NCBI GenBank assembly: GCA_024653405.1
Contig: JANLGB010000128.1
Coordinates: 1-6,381 of the forward strand
Reading direction: 5' to 3'
DNA: 6,381 nt
Source of the DNA: Candidatus Saccharicenans sp.
GTDB lineage: Bacteria; Acidobacteriota; Aminicenantia; Aminicenantales; Saccharicenantaceae
Below are positions 1-5,835 of the stretch, piece after piece. Position numbers and translations under genes: made by a program. The first letter of the stretch is position 1; every line of letters starts with the position of its first letter. Under the pieces are notes generated by a model. The model did no database searches and was not told the DNA's origin. It saw only the letters and a program-made list of their open reading frames with translations.

Positions 1-2
1 CT

Positions 3-119
3 TGGGCCAGGGAATCCTGACGGCCCAAGAGGAAAGTCAATATTGTTATCGAGTCAAGGGACAGAAAAAACATTCTTCATCCCCTGCTAATCGCAACCAT
101 CGACCCGAACGACTATCAT
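3..119 (+). pseudogene. Upstream in-frame part of a broken M64 peptidase gene
   Basis: This stretch is in the same frame as the M64 catalytic region that follows. It reads W-A-R-E-S, then a TGA stop at 18-20, then an open frame beginning RPKRKVNIVIESRDRKN and running into the annotated part. From memory of the family, M64 proteins carry an HES...PK(R/K)PV...(K/S)RDRKN segment just before the catalytic domain, so homology appears to continue on both sides of the stop. Between the stop and position 120 there is no in-frame ATG, GTG or TTG. The simplest reading is a nonsense mutation or small indel that has split a longer gene whose beginning lies outside the window. A sequencing or assembly error at the window edge is the main alternative. 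Confidence 0.5.
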
Positions 120-1127
120 TTGATTAAAGAAAGCGGTCAGGCTCAGGACTTGGTCCTTAAAGTGAAGGAGACTGGCCCGCCGGCCGAGAAGGTTGATGTG
201 GTCTTTGTGGCTGAAGGTTATACGGCCGAAGAAAAAGATAAGTTTGTAGGTGATGTGAAAAAGTTTTCTGGCTATCTTTTTGAAATCGAGCCCTATAAAT
301 CCAACCAGGAAAAATTCAATATCTATGGGGTGTTCCGGCCTTCGGCCGAAAGCGGGATGGATGAGCCCAGGCAAAACGTTTACAAAAATACCGTGCTGAA
401 AGCCTCCTTCAATGCTTTCGACCTCGACCGCTATCTGCTGACTGAAGAAGGTTTTCTTCTTCGGGAAATCGCGGCCGCCGCTCCCTACGATGCCATCGTG
501 GTCCTGGTTAATAGCAAAAGATACGGCGGTGGTGGGATTTATAACGATTACTGCATAACCACGGTGGACAACCAGGCCAGCCAATCAGTCTTCCTGCACG
601 AGTTCGGACACTCCTTGGCCGGGTTGGCTGACGAATACTACACTTCTGAAGTGGCTTATAATGAATTTTATCCCCAGGGAGTGGAACCACTCGAACCAAA
701 TATCACCGCCCTGCTCGACTCGGAAAACCTAAAGTGGAAAGACCTGGTCTCTCCCGGAATTAAAATTCCCACCGAGTACGGAAAAGAAGAAATCGAAAAA
801 CTCCAGGCCGAGAGAAGAAACAATTTCCTGGAAATGAACAAAGCTCTGGAGGAAGCCAGGAAGAAAAACCTGAAAGAGGCAGAAATAAAGAAGCTCCGGG
901 ACCGCTTTCAGGCCAGGGATAAAGCCGTCCTGGAAAAAATCAGGGCGGTGCGGGAAAGATATAAAGACCTCGAAGATAAAGTCGGAGCCTTTGAAGGCGC
1001 GGGCTATTCAGCCAAAGATCTTTACCGACCAATGATGTACTGCTTGATGATTTCCAGCCCGAAAAGGGAATTCTGCCGGGTGTGCCAGCGGGCCATCCGG
1101 CAGATGATTGATTATTACAGCCATTAA
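120..1127 (+). CDS. M64 family zinc metallopeptidase (IgA-peptidase type), N-terminally broken
   Basis: The protein is the catalytic part of a peptidase family M64 enzyme, the family named after a clostridial IgA protease; substrates in environmental bacteria are unknown. Residues are numbered from the TTG at 120. A conserved RYGGGG segment lies at 134-139. The zinc motif HEFGH is at 160-164, followed by GLADEYYTS with Asp171. About 220-290 is a Lys/Glu/Arg-rich helix-forming stretch, and the C-terminus has YRPMMYC (Cys308) and FCRVC (Cys319, Cys322) as in relatives. The TTG at 120 is only the first usable codon: no ribosome-binding site precedes it, and family similarity extends upstream to about position 21, where an in-frame TGA at 18-20 breaks the gene. 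The usual N-terminal domain and signal peptide are not visible, so this may be a pseudogene. The family call is firm; whether it is expressed is not. Confidence 0.8.
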   Translation: MIKESGQAQDLVLKVKETGPPAEKVDVVFVAEGYTAEEKDKFVGDVKKFSGYLFEIEPYKSNQEKFNIYGVFRPSAESGMDEPRQNVYKNTVLKASFNAFDLDRYLLTEEGFLLREIAAAAPYDAIVVLVNSKRYGGGGIYNDYCITTVDNQASQSVFLHEFGHSLAGLADEYYTSEVAYNEFYPQGVEPLEPNITALLDSENLKWKDLVSPGIKIPTEYGKEEIEKLQAERRNNFLEMNKALEEARKKNLKEAEIKKLRDRFQARDKAVLEKIRAVRERYKDLEDKVGAFEGAGYSAKDLYRPMMYCLMISSPKREFCRVCQRAIRQMIDYYSH

Positions 1128-1173
1128 GCCCCTGGCTTTATAAAACAATAAATACCGCCTCCTAACGCCCAAC

Positions 1174-1186
1174 CTGTCTGGGACAG
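1174..1186. repeat. Small hairpin downstream of the M64 gene
   Basis: CTGTC at 1174-1178 and GACAG at 1182-1186 form a perfect 5-bp stem with a TGG loop. No T-tract follows, so it does not qualify as an intrinsic terminator. It is the only compact hairpin I see between the M64 stop codon and the perR promoter. Confidence 0.25.
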
Positions 1187-1231
1187 CCCGAGCGGCAGTC
1201 GGAAGAAGCTGAGAAAAAATTATTCTGGCCC

Positions 1232-1259
1232 TTGACAAATATTAAAATTAGTATAAAAT
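1232..1259 (+). promoter_or_regulatory. Sigma70-type promoter of the perR-dfx-prx operon
   Basis: A perfect -35 hexamer TTGACA (1232-1237) is followed after 16 bp by TAAAAT (1254-1259), which matches five of six bases of the -10 consensus. Transcription would begin near 1266, inside the first PerR-like palindrome, an arrangement suited to repression. It is the only convincing promoter before the three same-strand, closely spaced genes that follow. Confidence 0.7.
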
Positions 1260-1273
1260 TATATTGATTATAA
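1259..1273 (+). promoter_or_regulatory. PerR-box-like operator 1
   Basis: TTATATTGATTATAA matches the known PerR box TTATAATNATTATAA at 13 of 14 defined positions; the only mismatch is at position 6. It touches the last base of the -10 hexamer and covers the expected transcription start. Bound PerR should therefore block RNA polymerase, and the first gene it controls encodes a PerR-type protein, which suggests autoregulation. Confidence 0.65.
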
Positions 1274-1275
1274 AA

Positions 1276-1290
1276 TTATAATTAATTTAA
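1276..1290 (+). promoter_or_regulatory. PerR-box-like operator 2
   Basis: TTATAATTAATTTAA matches the PerR-box consensus at 12 of 14 defined positions, with an intact left half-site. It lies two bases after operator 1, so the two centres are 17 bp apart. The surrounding DNA is very AT-rich, so chance similarity is a real possibility for this weaker site taken alone. Confidence 0.45.
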
Positions 1291-1306
1291 TATTAGCCGG
1301 AAATAA

Positions 1307-1750
1307 ATGGAAAAACAGGACAAGAAACCGAAAAGATGGAGCCTGGAAGATATTCGCGACTATCTGTCCCAGCACGACATCCGGAGCTCGGTTTACCGTC
1401 TTAAAATCTTCGAATATTTAATCAATGACAGAACCCACCCCACGGCCGAGGAAATTTATAAACACCTAAAAAAGGAACTGCCGGCCATTTCCCCGGGCAC
1501 TGTTTATAACACCCTGAGGCTATTCCTGGAGAAAAAAATAGTCCAGCTGGTCAATGTAGAAAAAAACCAATTTCGCTTTGACGCCACCCTATCCTGGCAT
1601 GGCCACCTGAAGTGCCTCGGTTGTGGCCGGGTTTTTGACCTCCATATCGAAAACCTGAAGCTCAGCGGGCTGGAGGGCTTTGAGATATTCGAGAAACACC
1701 TGGACCTCAAAGGCCTTTGCCCGGAGTGTCTTAAAAGAAAAAATATATAA
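1307..1750 (+). CDS. perR: Fur-family transcriptional regulator, PerR type (peroxide sensor)
   Basis: This 147-residue protein has the Fur-family layout: an N-terminal winged-helix DNA-binding domain (about 11-90, with HPTAEEIY and SPGTVYNTL) and a C-terminal metal-binding dimerisation domain. Paired cysteines C103xxC106 and C138xxC141 should hold the structural zinc. His44, Asp92, His98, His100 and Asp111 correspond, all with an offset of +7, to the Bacillus subtilis PerR regulatory metal ligands H37, D85, H91, H93 and D104. Asp rather than Glu at the 104-equivalent favours a peroxide sensor over an iron-sensing Fur. In this family, iron-catalysed oxidation of the metal-ligand histidines by peroxide releases the repressor from DNA. 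It is the first gene of the operon, with two PerR-box-like palindromes in its promoter. Its ribosome-binding site is weak, unlike those of the two following genes, which would keep regulator levels low. Confidence 0.88.
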   Translation: MEKQDKKPKRWSLEDIRDYLSQHDIRSSVYRLKIFEYLINDRTHPTAEEIYKHLKKELPAISPGTVYNTLRLFLEKKIVQLVNVEKNQFRFDATLSWHGHLKCLGCGRVFDLHIENLKLSGLEGFEIFEKHLDLKGLCPECLKRKNI

Positions 1751-1762
1751 AGGAGGGTATAA

Positions 1763-2146
1763 ATGCCTAAAAAGTATGGAATTTACAAATGCCTTAAATG
1801 CGGGAATATTGTTGAGGTCCTGCACGAGGGCCAGGGAACGCTGGTCTGCTGCGGCCAGGACATGGTCTTCATGGAAGCCAGGACCGCCGACACCAGCCAG
1901 GAAAAACACGTTCCCTACATAGAGAAGGTCAGCGGTGGCTACCTGGTCAAGGTCGGCCAGACCGTAGCTCATCCTATGGAAGAAAAACATTACATCGAGT
2001 GGATTGAACTTATTGCCGACGGGCAGGTTTACCGCCAGGAGCTTAAGCCCGGAGATAAGCCAGAAGCTTTTTTCCCGGTTGCAGCCGAACACGTCTGGGC
2101 CCGCGAATACTGCAACCTCCATCTTCTCTGGGAAAACAAGAATTAA
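1763..2146 (+). CDS. dfx: Desulfoferrodoxin (two-iron superoxide reductase)
   Basis: This cytoplasmic enzyme reduces superoxide to hydrogen peroxide without producing oxygen, the usual superoxide defence of anaerobes. At 127 residues it is typical of the two-iron class. The rubredoxin-like centre I has C10xxC13 and adjacent C29-C30. The catalytic centre II has His49, His70, His76, Cys117 and His120. Glu47 and Lys48, just before His49, form the conserved EKH segment that helps guide superoxide and protonate the intermediate. All metal ligands are present, so the protein should be active. It begins 12 bp after perR, with a strong AAGGAGGG ribosome-binding site at 1750-1757 that overlaps the end of the perR stop codon. 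The peroxide it makes is a likely substrate for the peroxiredoxin encoded next. There is no rubredoxin gene in the window, so the electron donor is unknown. Confidence 0.95.
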   Translation: MPKKYGIYKCLKCGNIVEVLHEGQGTLVCCGQDMVFMEARTADTSQEKHVPYIEKVSGGYLVKVGQTVAHPMEEKHYIEWIELIADGQVYRQELKPGDKPEAFFPVAAEHVWAREYCNLHLLWENKN

Positions 2147-2184
2147 TTAATCAATATAAAAGCAAAAAATTAAGGAGGTATAAA

Positions 2185-2838
2185 ATGGAACACAACGAAA
2201 CGAAAGGCGTACTCTTAATCGGTGAAAAGCTTCCGGAAATGGAAGTCCAGACCACCCACGGCAAGAAAGTCCTGCCCAAGGACTATGCCGGAAAATGGCT
2301 GGTGCTGTTCAGTCACCCAGCCGATTTCACTCCGGTCTGCACCACCGAGTTTGTCTCCTTCGCCAAGAACTATGACAAATTCCAAAAGCTCAATGCTGAG
2401 CTCCTCGGCCTGTCGATCGACCAGGTCTTCAGCCACATCAAGTGGGTCGAATGGATTGAAAATGAGCTCAAGGTTGAAATCCCCTTCCCCATCATTGCCG
2501 ATGACATGGGCAAAGTGGCCACTAAGATGGGTATGCTCCATCCCGGCGGTGGAACCAAGACGGTCCGGGCGGTCTTCATCATCGACCCCGAAAGCATCAT
2601 CCGCCTCATCCTCTACTATCCGGCCGAAGTCGGCCGCAACATGGCTGAAATCCTCCGGGTGCTGGAGGCCTTCCAGGTATCTGACAAGCATAACGTGGCC
2701 ATGCCGGCCAACTGGCCCAACAACGAGCTGATTAAGGATCACGTTATCATCCCCCCTCCGACAGATGTTAAGGGAGCCAAAGAACGCCAGAAACAATACG
2801 AATGTTCTGACTGGTGGTTCTGCCATAAGAAGGTGTGA
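2185..2838 (+). CDS. Peroxiredoxin, archaeal thioredoxin-peroxidase / Prx6-like type
   Basis: The enzyme reduces hydrogen peroxide and organic hydroperoxides through a reactive cysteine. The active site [13 protein letters not shown] puts the peroxidatic Cys at 52, with Thr49 and the conserved Arg128 completing the usual Prx set. The tail [12 protein letters not shown] contains Cys207 and Cys213. As I recall, Aeropyrum pernix thioredoxin peroxidase uses Cys50, Cys207 and Cys213, so the layout agrees closely. The long C-terminal arm and the length of 217 residues place it in the Prx6-like branch rather than AhpC. It has a strong AAGGAGGT site at 2172-2179, five bases before ATG. It is the last gene of the operon, 38 bp after dfx, and is followed by a terminator. 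Its likely job is to remove the peroxide formed by superoxide reductase; the reductant is probably thioredoxin-like but is not encoded here. Confidence 0.95.
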   Translation: MEHNETKGVLLIGEKLPEMEVQTTHGKKVLPKDYAGKWLVLFSHPADFTPVCTTEFVSFAKNYDKFQKLNAELLGLSIDQVFSHIKWVEWIENELKVEIPFPIIADDMGKVATKMGMLHPGGGTKTVRAVFIIDPESIIRLILYYPAEVGRNMAEILRVLEAFQVSDKHNVAMPANWPNNELIKDHVIIPPPTDVKGAKERQKQYECSDWWFCHKKV

Positions 2839-2863
2839 CCAGGGCAAAAGGACCAGGAAAGCC

Positions 2864-2896
2864 GGGGGCTGGCGGCGCCAGCCCCCTTTCTTTTTT
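2864..2896 (+). terminator. Intrinsic terminator of the perR-dfx-prx operon
   Basis: GGGGGCTGGC (2864-2873) and GCCAGCCCCC (2877-2886) form a perfect 10-bp GC-rich stem around a GGC loop, followed by TTTCTTTTTT (2887-2896). It lies 25 bp after the peroxiredoxin stop codon and closes the operon. On the opposite strand no comparable T-tract follows the stem. Confidence 0.93.
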
Positions 2897-3108
2897 CAGT
2901 CTTTTTTCCGATAATTTTTGAAAGGAAAATTCTGGCAAATTCTATTAATTTATCGCCTGGCAGAACTGCTAGTCTATCAAGCTCTCATTTTTTTATTTTC
3001 TCATTTATAAATTTTCTAACTCGGGCCGGTTATTTACCCTGGAACAGGTGACATAAACCTCTTAAATATTATCATCAACTTGACTTGAGTCTATCTATCC
3101 TTCTTTGA
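2897..3108. other. AT-rich intergenic DNA without a recognisable gene
   Basis: I see no convincing reading frame, promoter or RNA gene here. A short imperfect tandem repeat occurs at 2983-3014: two 16-bp units that both begin TCTCATTT and agree at 13 of 16 positions. It is probably low-complexity AT sequence rather than a functional element. Confidence 0.4.
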
Positions 3109-3366
3109 TCAACCCAATGAGGCCTGGTCATTGGGTTCGATAAAGACGATAACCTTTTCCTGAAAAAACATCATAGACGGGACCCGGTCGCCGGCTTTAG
3201 CTGAAACCAGCCGTGGCCCGGATACTCTAACTCCAGTGCCAGAAATGATATTTAAAAAATTTAATTCTTTCTCTGGACAAGCAGCCTGAGCTTCGATAAT
3301 TTGTAATAAACAGGTAGGGCACAGAATAAAGGCAGCTCCAAATTTTTTTTGATATTCAATTGCTAC
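3109..3366 (-). pseudogene. Start-less open frame with a CPTC motif, probable gene remnant
   Basis: Read from 3366 down to a TGA at 3111-3109, the minus strand is open for 85 codons. There is no ATG, GTG or TTG near its beginning, and a TAG at 3369-3367 lies directly upstream. The peptide looks protein-like: it contains FGAAFILCPTCLLQIIEAQ, where the hydrophobic strand before a CxxC pair resembles a thioredoxin fold, then GPRLVSAKAGDRVPSMMFF and VIVFIEPND near the end. The only in-frame ATGs are the pair at 3174-3169, close to the C-terminus. I do not recognise the family. It could be the tail of a degraded redox-type protein, a gene using a non-standard start, or a chance open frame. The AT-rich third positions contrast with the neighbouring genes. 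Confidence 0.27.
3111..3137. repeat. Perfect 10-bp inverted repeat with 7-nt loop
   Basis: AACCCAATGA (3111-3120) and TCATTGGGTT (3128-3137) are exact reverse complements around GGCCTGG. Allowing one bulged base, ATC (3108-3110) and GAT (3139-3141) extend the stem to 13 bp. Neither strand has a T-tract after it, so it is not a standard intrinsic terminator. It covers the last codons of the minus-strand remnant. It may be a transcript-stabilising hairpin, a protein-binding palindrome or a dispersed repeat copy. Confidence 0.55.
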
Positions 3367-3378
3367 CTAAAATATTTT
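3349..3378 (+). promoter_or_regulatory. Tentative promoter of the M6-like protease gene
   Basis: TTGATA (3349-3354) and TATTTT (3373-3378) are separated by 18 bp and match five and four of six consensus bases. The position, about 40 bp before the M6-like gene, is suitable. In this AT-rich stretch several other pairings are possible, so the exact hexamers are uncertain. Confidence 0.25.
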
Positions 3379-3418
3379 ATAGAGCAGAGTTATTTTGCTT
3401 GAACCGAGGGAGGAATAA

Positions 3419-5497
3419 ATGCTGGCTCCATGGAATCAACGGGAAAAAAGCAAAGGCCGCCATTTTTTTCCAAAAAAATCATTGGCCATATCTTTTTCTC
3501 TTTTTTTACTGGCCGGGCTCATGCTTTTTATTGCCCCCGGCCTTTTACCAGATTCTGCCAAATCGACTTTCCCGCCGCCGCTTGACCCGCAGCGGGTGCA
3601 GGACCAGGATACCATGACCTGGGCCGATTATCGGCCGCTGCCGGATACCAACTGGAATGACCCAGCTCTCAAGCCAGAGCGCGGCTTCAAGCTGGCCGTG
3701 GTGGCAGTCGATTTCCCCGACCAGCCCTTTGTCATTACCAGGCCCAAAGGCTCCGACCCCTTCGCCAACCCCCAGGTGGACCCCATTCCCCGCGAAAAAG
3801 TGCCTCAGTTTTATGCCGATTTTTTCACCAAGCCCCTACCCATCAACCACGGTCTTAACATCCATAGCTACTGGATGGAAATATCGCGCGGGAAATTCGG
3901 GTTGAGCCAGGTGGATGCTTTCGGGCCATACCGCCTGCCCAAGCCCTACTGGTGGTACGGGCTCAACGAATACGGTCAGAACAAGTTCACCCCTGACGGA
4001 AGCACAGCTGCCGGCCGCCTGGAACAAGACTGTGACCAGCTTTGGATTTCAGATGTTGGGCGGGACCTCAGGAAAGAATACGAGGCTGTGCTTCGCCTCT
4101 ACGCCGGTTACGATGAGACCGGAGTCTGGATGGAATTCGGCCTCATGAAATTCAAGAGCCGGGATGATATTCCGCCCGAATGGGGCAATCCCAACCCCAC
4201 CCTGCCCCGCTGGGTGCCCACCCGCTACGTCGAGTGGACAAGCTGGCTGGCTGGCTCTCAGCAGTGGGGCTTATCCTCCATGCGCCAGGGCGAAAACTCG
4301 GGCACTATCGCCCATGAACTCGGACATTTCGCTTTTCGGCTGCCCGACCTCAACAACAACCCTTATGTCCGTCCCTACCGCCGGGCCGCCGCCGGCCCCT
4401 GGGATTTGATGGATCGCGGCTGCTTCAACGGACCCGGTGGTCCCCATAAACGCTGGGTTGTTCCGCCCGTGGCCGGAGCGGCCGGTCCGCCGGGACTGAT
4501 GATCAGGAACCGGATGGCCTGCGGTTTCATCGGCCAGGACGAACTTCTCATCCTCAGCCGGGAAGGACTGGCCGAATCGGGTCTGGTGGTGGCCGAAGTC
4601 ACCGCCCGGGCCGTCGACCCTCTTCCCGGAACTTACACCGGTCTGGTGGTGCGCCTTGATGGTTCCGAGCCCGGGGACCGGACTCCACCCGACGACCCGG
4701 CCACCAACCCGCTTTCCCCGGGAATTCCCAACTACAATTTTTATTCACTGGAAGTGGTCCAGCGCCTGGGTTTTGATTCCTTCTGCCCGGATGAGGGGGT
4801 GCTCATCGCTAAAAACAAGGACAATCTCCGCGGCAATAACGGCGGACCCAATGCCTTCAATTCTTACATCTGGGTCATTGATGCCCACCCCGAAGACATC
4901 AACCAGGTTGACTATATCAGCCCGGCCGGAGAAAAAGTCCGGCGGACTCTGGCTGATTATCGCCAGCTCAACGATGCCCTGTTCCATGCCGGTCTCGACT
5001 CTGGCAGCCAGTGTGAATACGTTGACCAGCCCAACCGTCTCCACTTTTATGTGGTCGACCGGCATTCCAACCAGGATGGTATTCTATCTTATACCCTGGC
5101 CGTGCGCTCCCTGGATGGTTCCGGACCGCAGAAACGGGGGCTCGAGCTCCAGCCCCGAGCCAGAAATCTTAAAGTCAGCCGGGCCTTGATACCGGTTACC
5201 TTTATACTCAAAAATACCGGCCAGGCAGCCTCCGTGGAGAAACCTGTCCATCAATCGGACGTTACCGGACATCTTCAGTATGACCTTTACCGTCTGTCGG
5301 TAGCAGTCGAAGGTCGGGGCTGGCAGGCCAGGCTACTCAATGCCCTGACGGCCGTCCCCTTGGGGCAGGAAAAAGAAATAACCGTTTATGTGCTGCCGGT
5401 TAAAGGTAGCTCGAGGGAGGCCGCCCTGACACTCATAGCCTCCTCCGAAAGCCAGCCGGGGATTAGAGTTGAAAGTCGGGTTCATCTGAAATTATGA
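3419..5497 (+). CDS. Exported M6-like (immune inhibitor A type) zinc metalloprotease
   Basis: This 692-residue protein has a basic N-terminus and one hydrophobic segment (about 22-41), a signal peptide or membrane anchor, so it acts outside the cytoplasm. The likely catalytic region spans about 68-350. It contains HELGH at 299-303, a downstream LPD with Asp310, and GPWDLMDRG at 326-334, which resembles the GxWDxM segment of M6 peptidases. M6 enzymes usually have HExxHxxGxxD. Here the stretch is HELGHFAFRLPD: one residue longer, and without the glycine. About 575-692 resembles an Ig-like/NEW3-type beta domain (VPVTF-like strand, then LKNTGQ). I see no sorting or lipobox motif at the C-terminus. 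The ATG has a good GGAGGA site at 3409-3414. It stands alone, with non-coding DNA on both sides. The protease call is fairly sure; the M6 assignment and activity are less so. Confidence 0.78.
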   Translation: MLAPWNQREKSKGRHFFPKKSLAISFSLFLLAGLMLFIAPGLLPDSAKSTFPPPLDPQRVQDQDTMTWADYRPLPDTNWNDPALKPERGFKLAVVAVDFPDQPFVITRPKGSDPFANPQVDPIPREKVPQFYADFFTKPLPINHGLNIHSYWMEISRGKFGLSQVDAFGPYRLPKPYWWYGLNEYGQNKFTPDGSTAAGRLEQDCDQLWISDVGRDLRKEYEAVLRLYAGYDETGVWMEFGLMKFKSRDDIPPEWGNPNPTLPRWVPTRYVEWTSWLAGSQQWGLSSMRQGENSGTIAHELGHFAFRLPDLNNNPYVRPYRRAAAGPWDLMDRGCFNGPGGPHKRWVVPPVAGAAGPPGLMIRNRMACGFIGQDELLILSREGLAESGLVVAEVTARAVDPLPGTYTGLVVRLDGSEPGDRTPPDDPATNPLSPGIPNYNFYSLEVVQRLGFDSFCPDEGVLIAKNKDNLRGNNGGPNAFNSYIWVIDAHPEDINQVDYISPAGEKVRRTLADYRQLNDALFHAGLDSGSQCEYVDQPNRLHFYVVDRHSNQDGILSYTLAVRSLDGSGPQKRGLELQPRARNLKVSRALIPVTFILKNTGQAASVEKPVHQSDVTGHLQYDLYRLSVAVEGRGWQARLLNALTAVPLGQEKEITVYVLPVKGSSREAALTLIASSESQPGIRVESRVHLKL

Positions 5498-5669
5498 CGA
5501 AAATCGCTAATACCAGGCTCCGGTAAATCTCAATTTTCCCGTTCTCATCTCTATTCCAGACCAAATTAGGACGGGCCTTAATCGAAAAGCCTCCTGACTG
5601 GAGAAGTCGTGGCGCCCGAAGAGCGGTGAGGCAGAAAAAAGCCTCAGATCGGATGGCTGCTGGCCAACT
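5498..5669. other. Intergenic DNA after the M6-like gene, with small hairpins
   Basis: No gene is visible. TGAGGC (5627-5632) and GCCTCA (5641-5646) form a 6-bp stem around an A-rich 8-nt loop. TGGCTG (5654-5659) and CAGCCA (5674-5679) form a second stem that overlaps the -35 element of the next promoter. Neither is followed by a T-tract, so I cannot assign a terminator to the M6-like gene. Blocks at 5589-5640 resemble, in the same order, blocks upstream of the perR promoter (1157-1219). Confidence 0.4.
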
Positions 5670-5698
5670 TTGACAGCCACCCGGCCCTGTCCTATACT
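5670..5698 (+). promoter_or_regulatory. Near-consensus sigma70-type promoter of the flippase-like gene
   Basis: TTGACA (5670-5675, perfect) and TATACT (5693-5698, five of six) are separated by exactly 17 bp. Transcription should start near 5705. The only gene downstream begins at 5836, which gives a leader of about 130 nt. Confidence 0.72.
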
Positions 5699-5704
5699 TA
5701 ATAA

Positions 5705-5835
5705 AATTATTTCAAACCAGGCTTGAGGGCTCCAAGCCCGGTGCTCAGCCCGAAGTTGAATGGAAAAACGATCGAAGGAACCTCAACCTGACCAGACCCA
5801 CAGGAGTAAGGTAGACAATATATCTGGTAAGACAA
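5705..5835 (+). other. Long, possibly structured 5' leader of the flippase-like gene
   Basis: The predicted transcript carries about 130 untranslated bases. GGCTTG (5720-5725) can pair with CAAGCC (5733-5738), and GTTGA (5755-5759) with TCAAC (5783-5787). An AGGAG at 5802-5806 is about 30 bases before the ATG, too far to serve it. I do not recognise a known riboswitch class, and no small frame with a proper start is obvious, so regulation by the leader is only a possibility. Confidence 0.3.

Noticed and set aside
18..20. TGA read as selenocysteine or as a reassigned sense codon
   Set aside because: Other genes in the window end on TGA at natural family ends, and the M64 family has no conserved cysteine at this place that I know of.
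87..584. Minus-strand open frame of 165 codons opposite the M64 gene
   Set aside because: It lies entirely against a gene with clear family motifs on the + strand, has no family features of its own, and reflects codon bias of the real gene.
1589..2122. Minus-strand open frame spanning perR and dfx
   Set aside because: It overlaps the metal-binding codons of both genes and resembles no known protein.
2215..2847. Minus-strand open frame of 210 codons opposite the peroxiredoxin
   Set aside because: It is long but is the antisense of a well-conserved peroxiredoxin. Its Asp/Val/Gly-rich composition is a reverse-complement artefact, and it would have to be transcribed through the terminator.
5627..5646. 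TGAGGC/GCCTCA hairpin as terminator of the M6-like gene
   Set aside because: The stem is only 6 bp, the A-rich tract is in the loop, and no T-tract follows on the + strand.
5580..5700. Possible c-di-GMP or other known riboswitch
   Set aside because: A few fragments looked similar, but the conserved core order and pairings were not there, and the region lies before the predicted transcription start.
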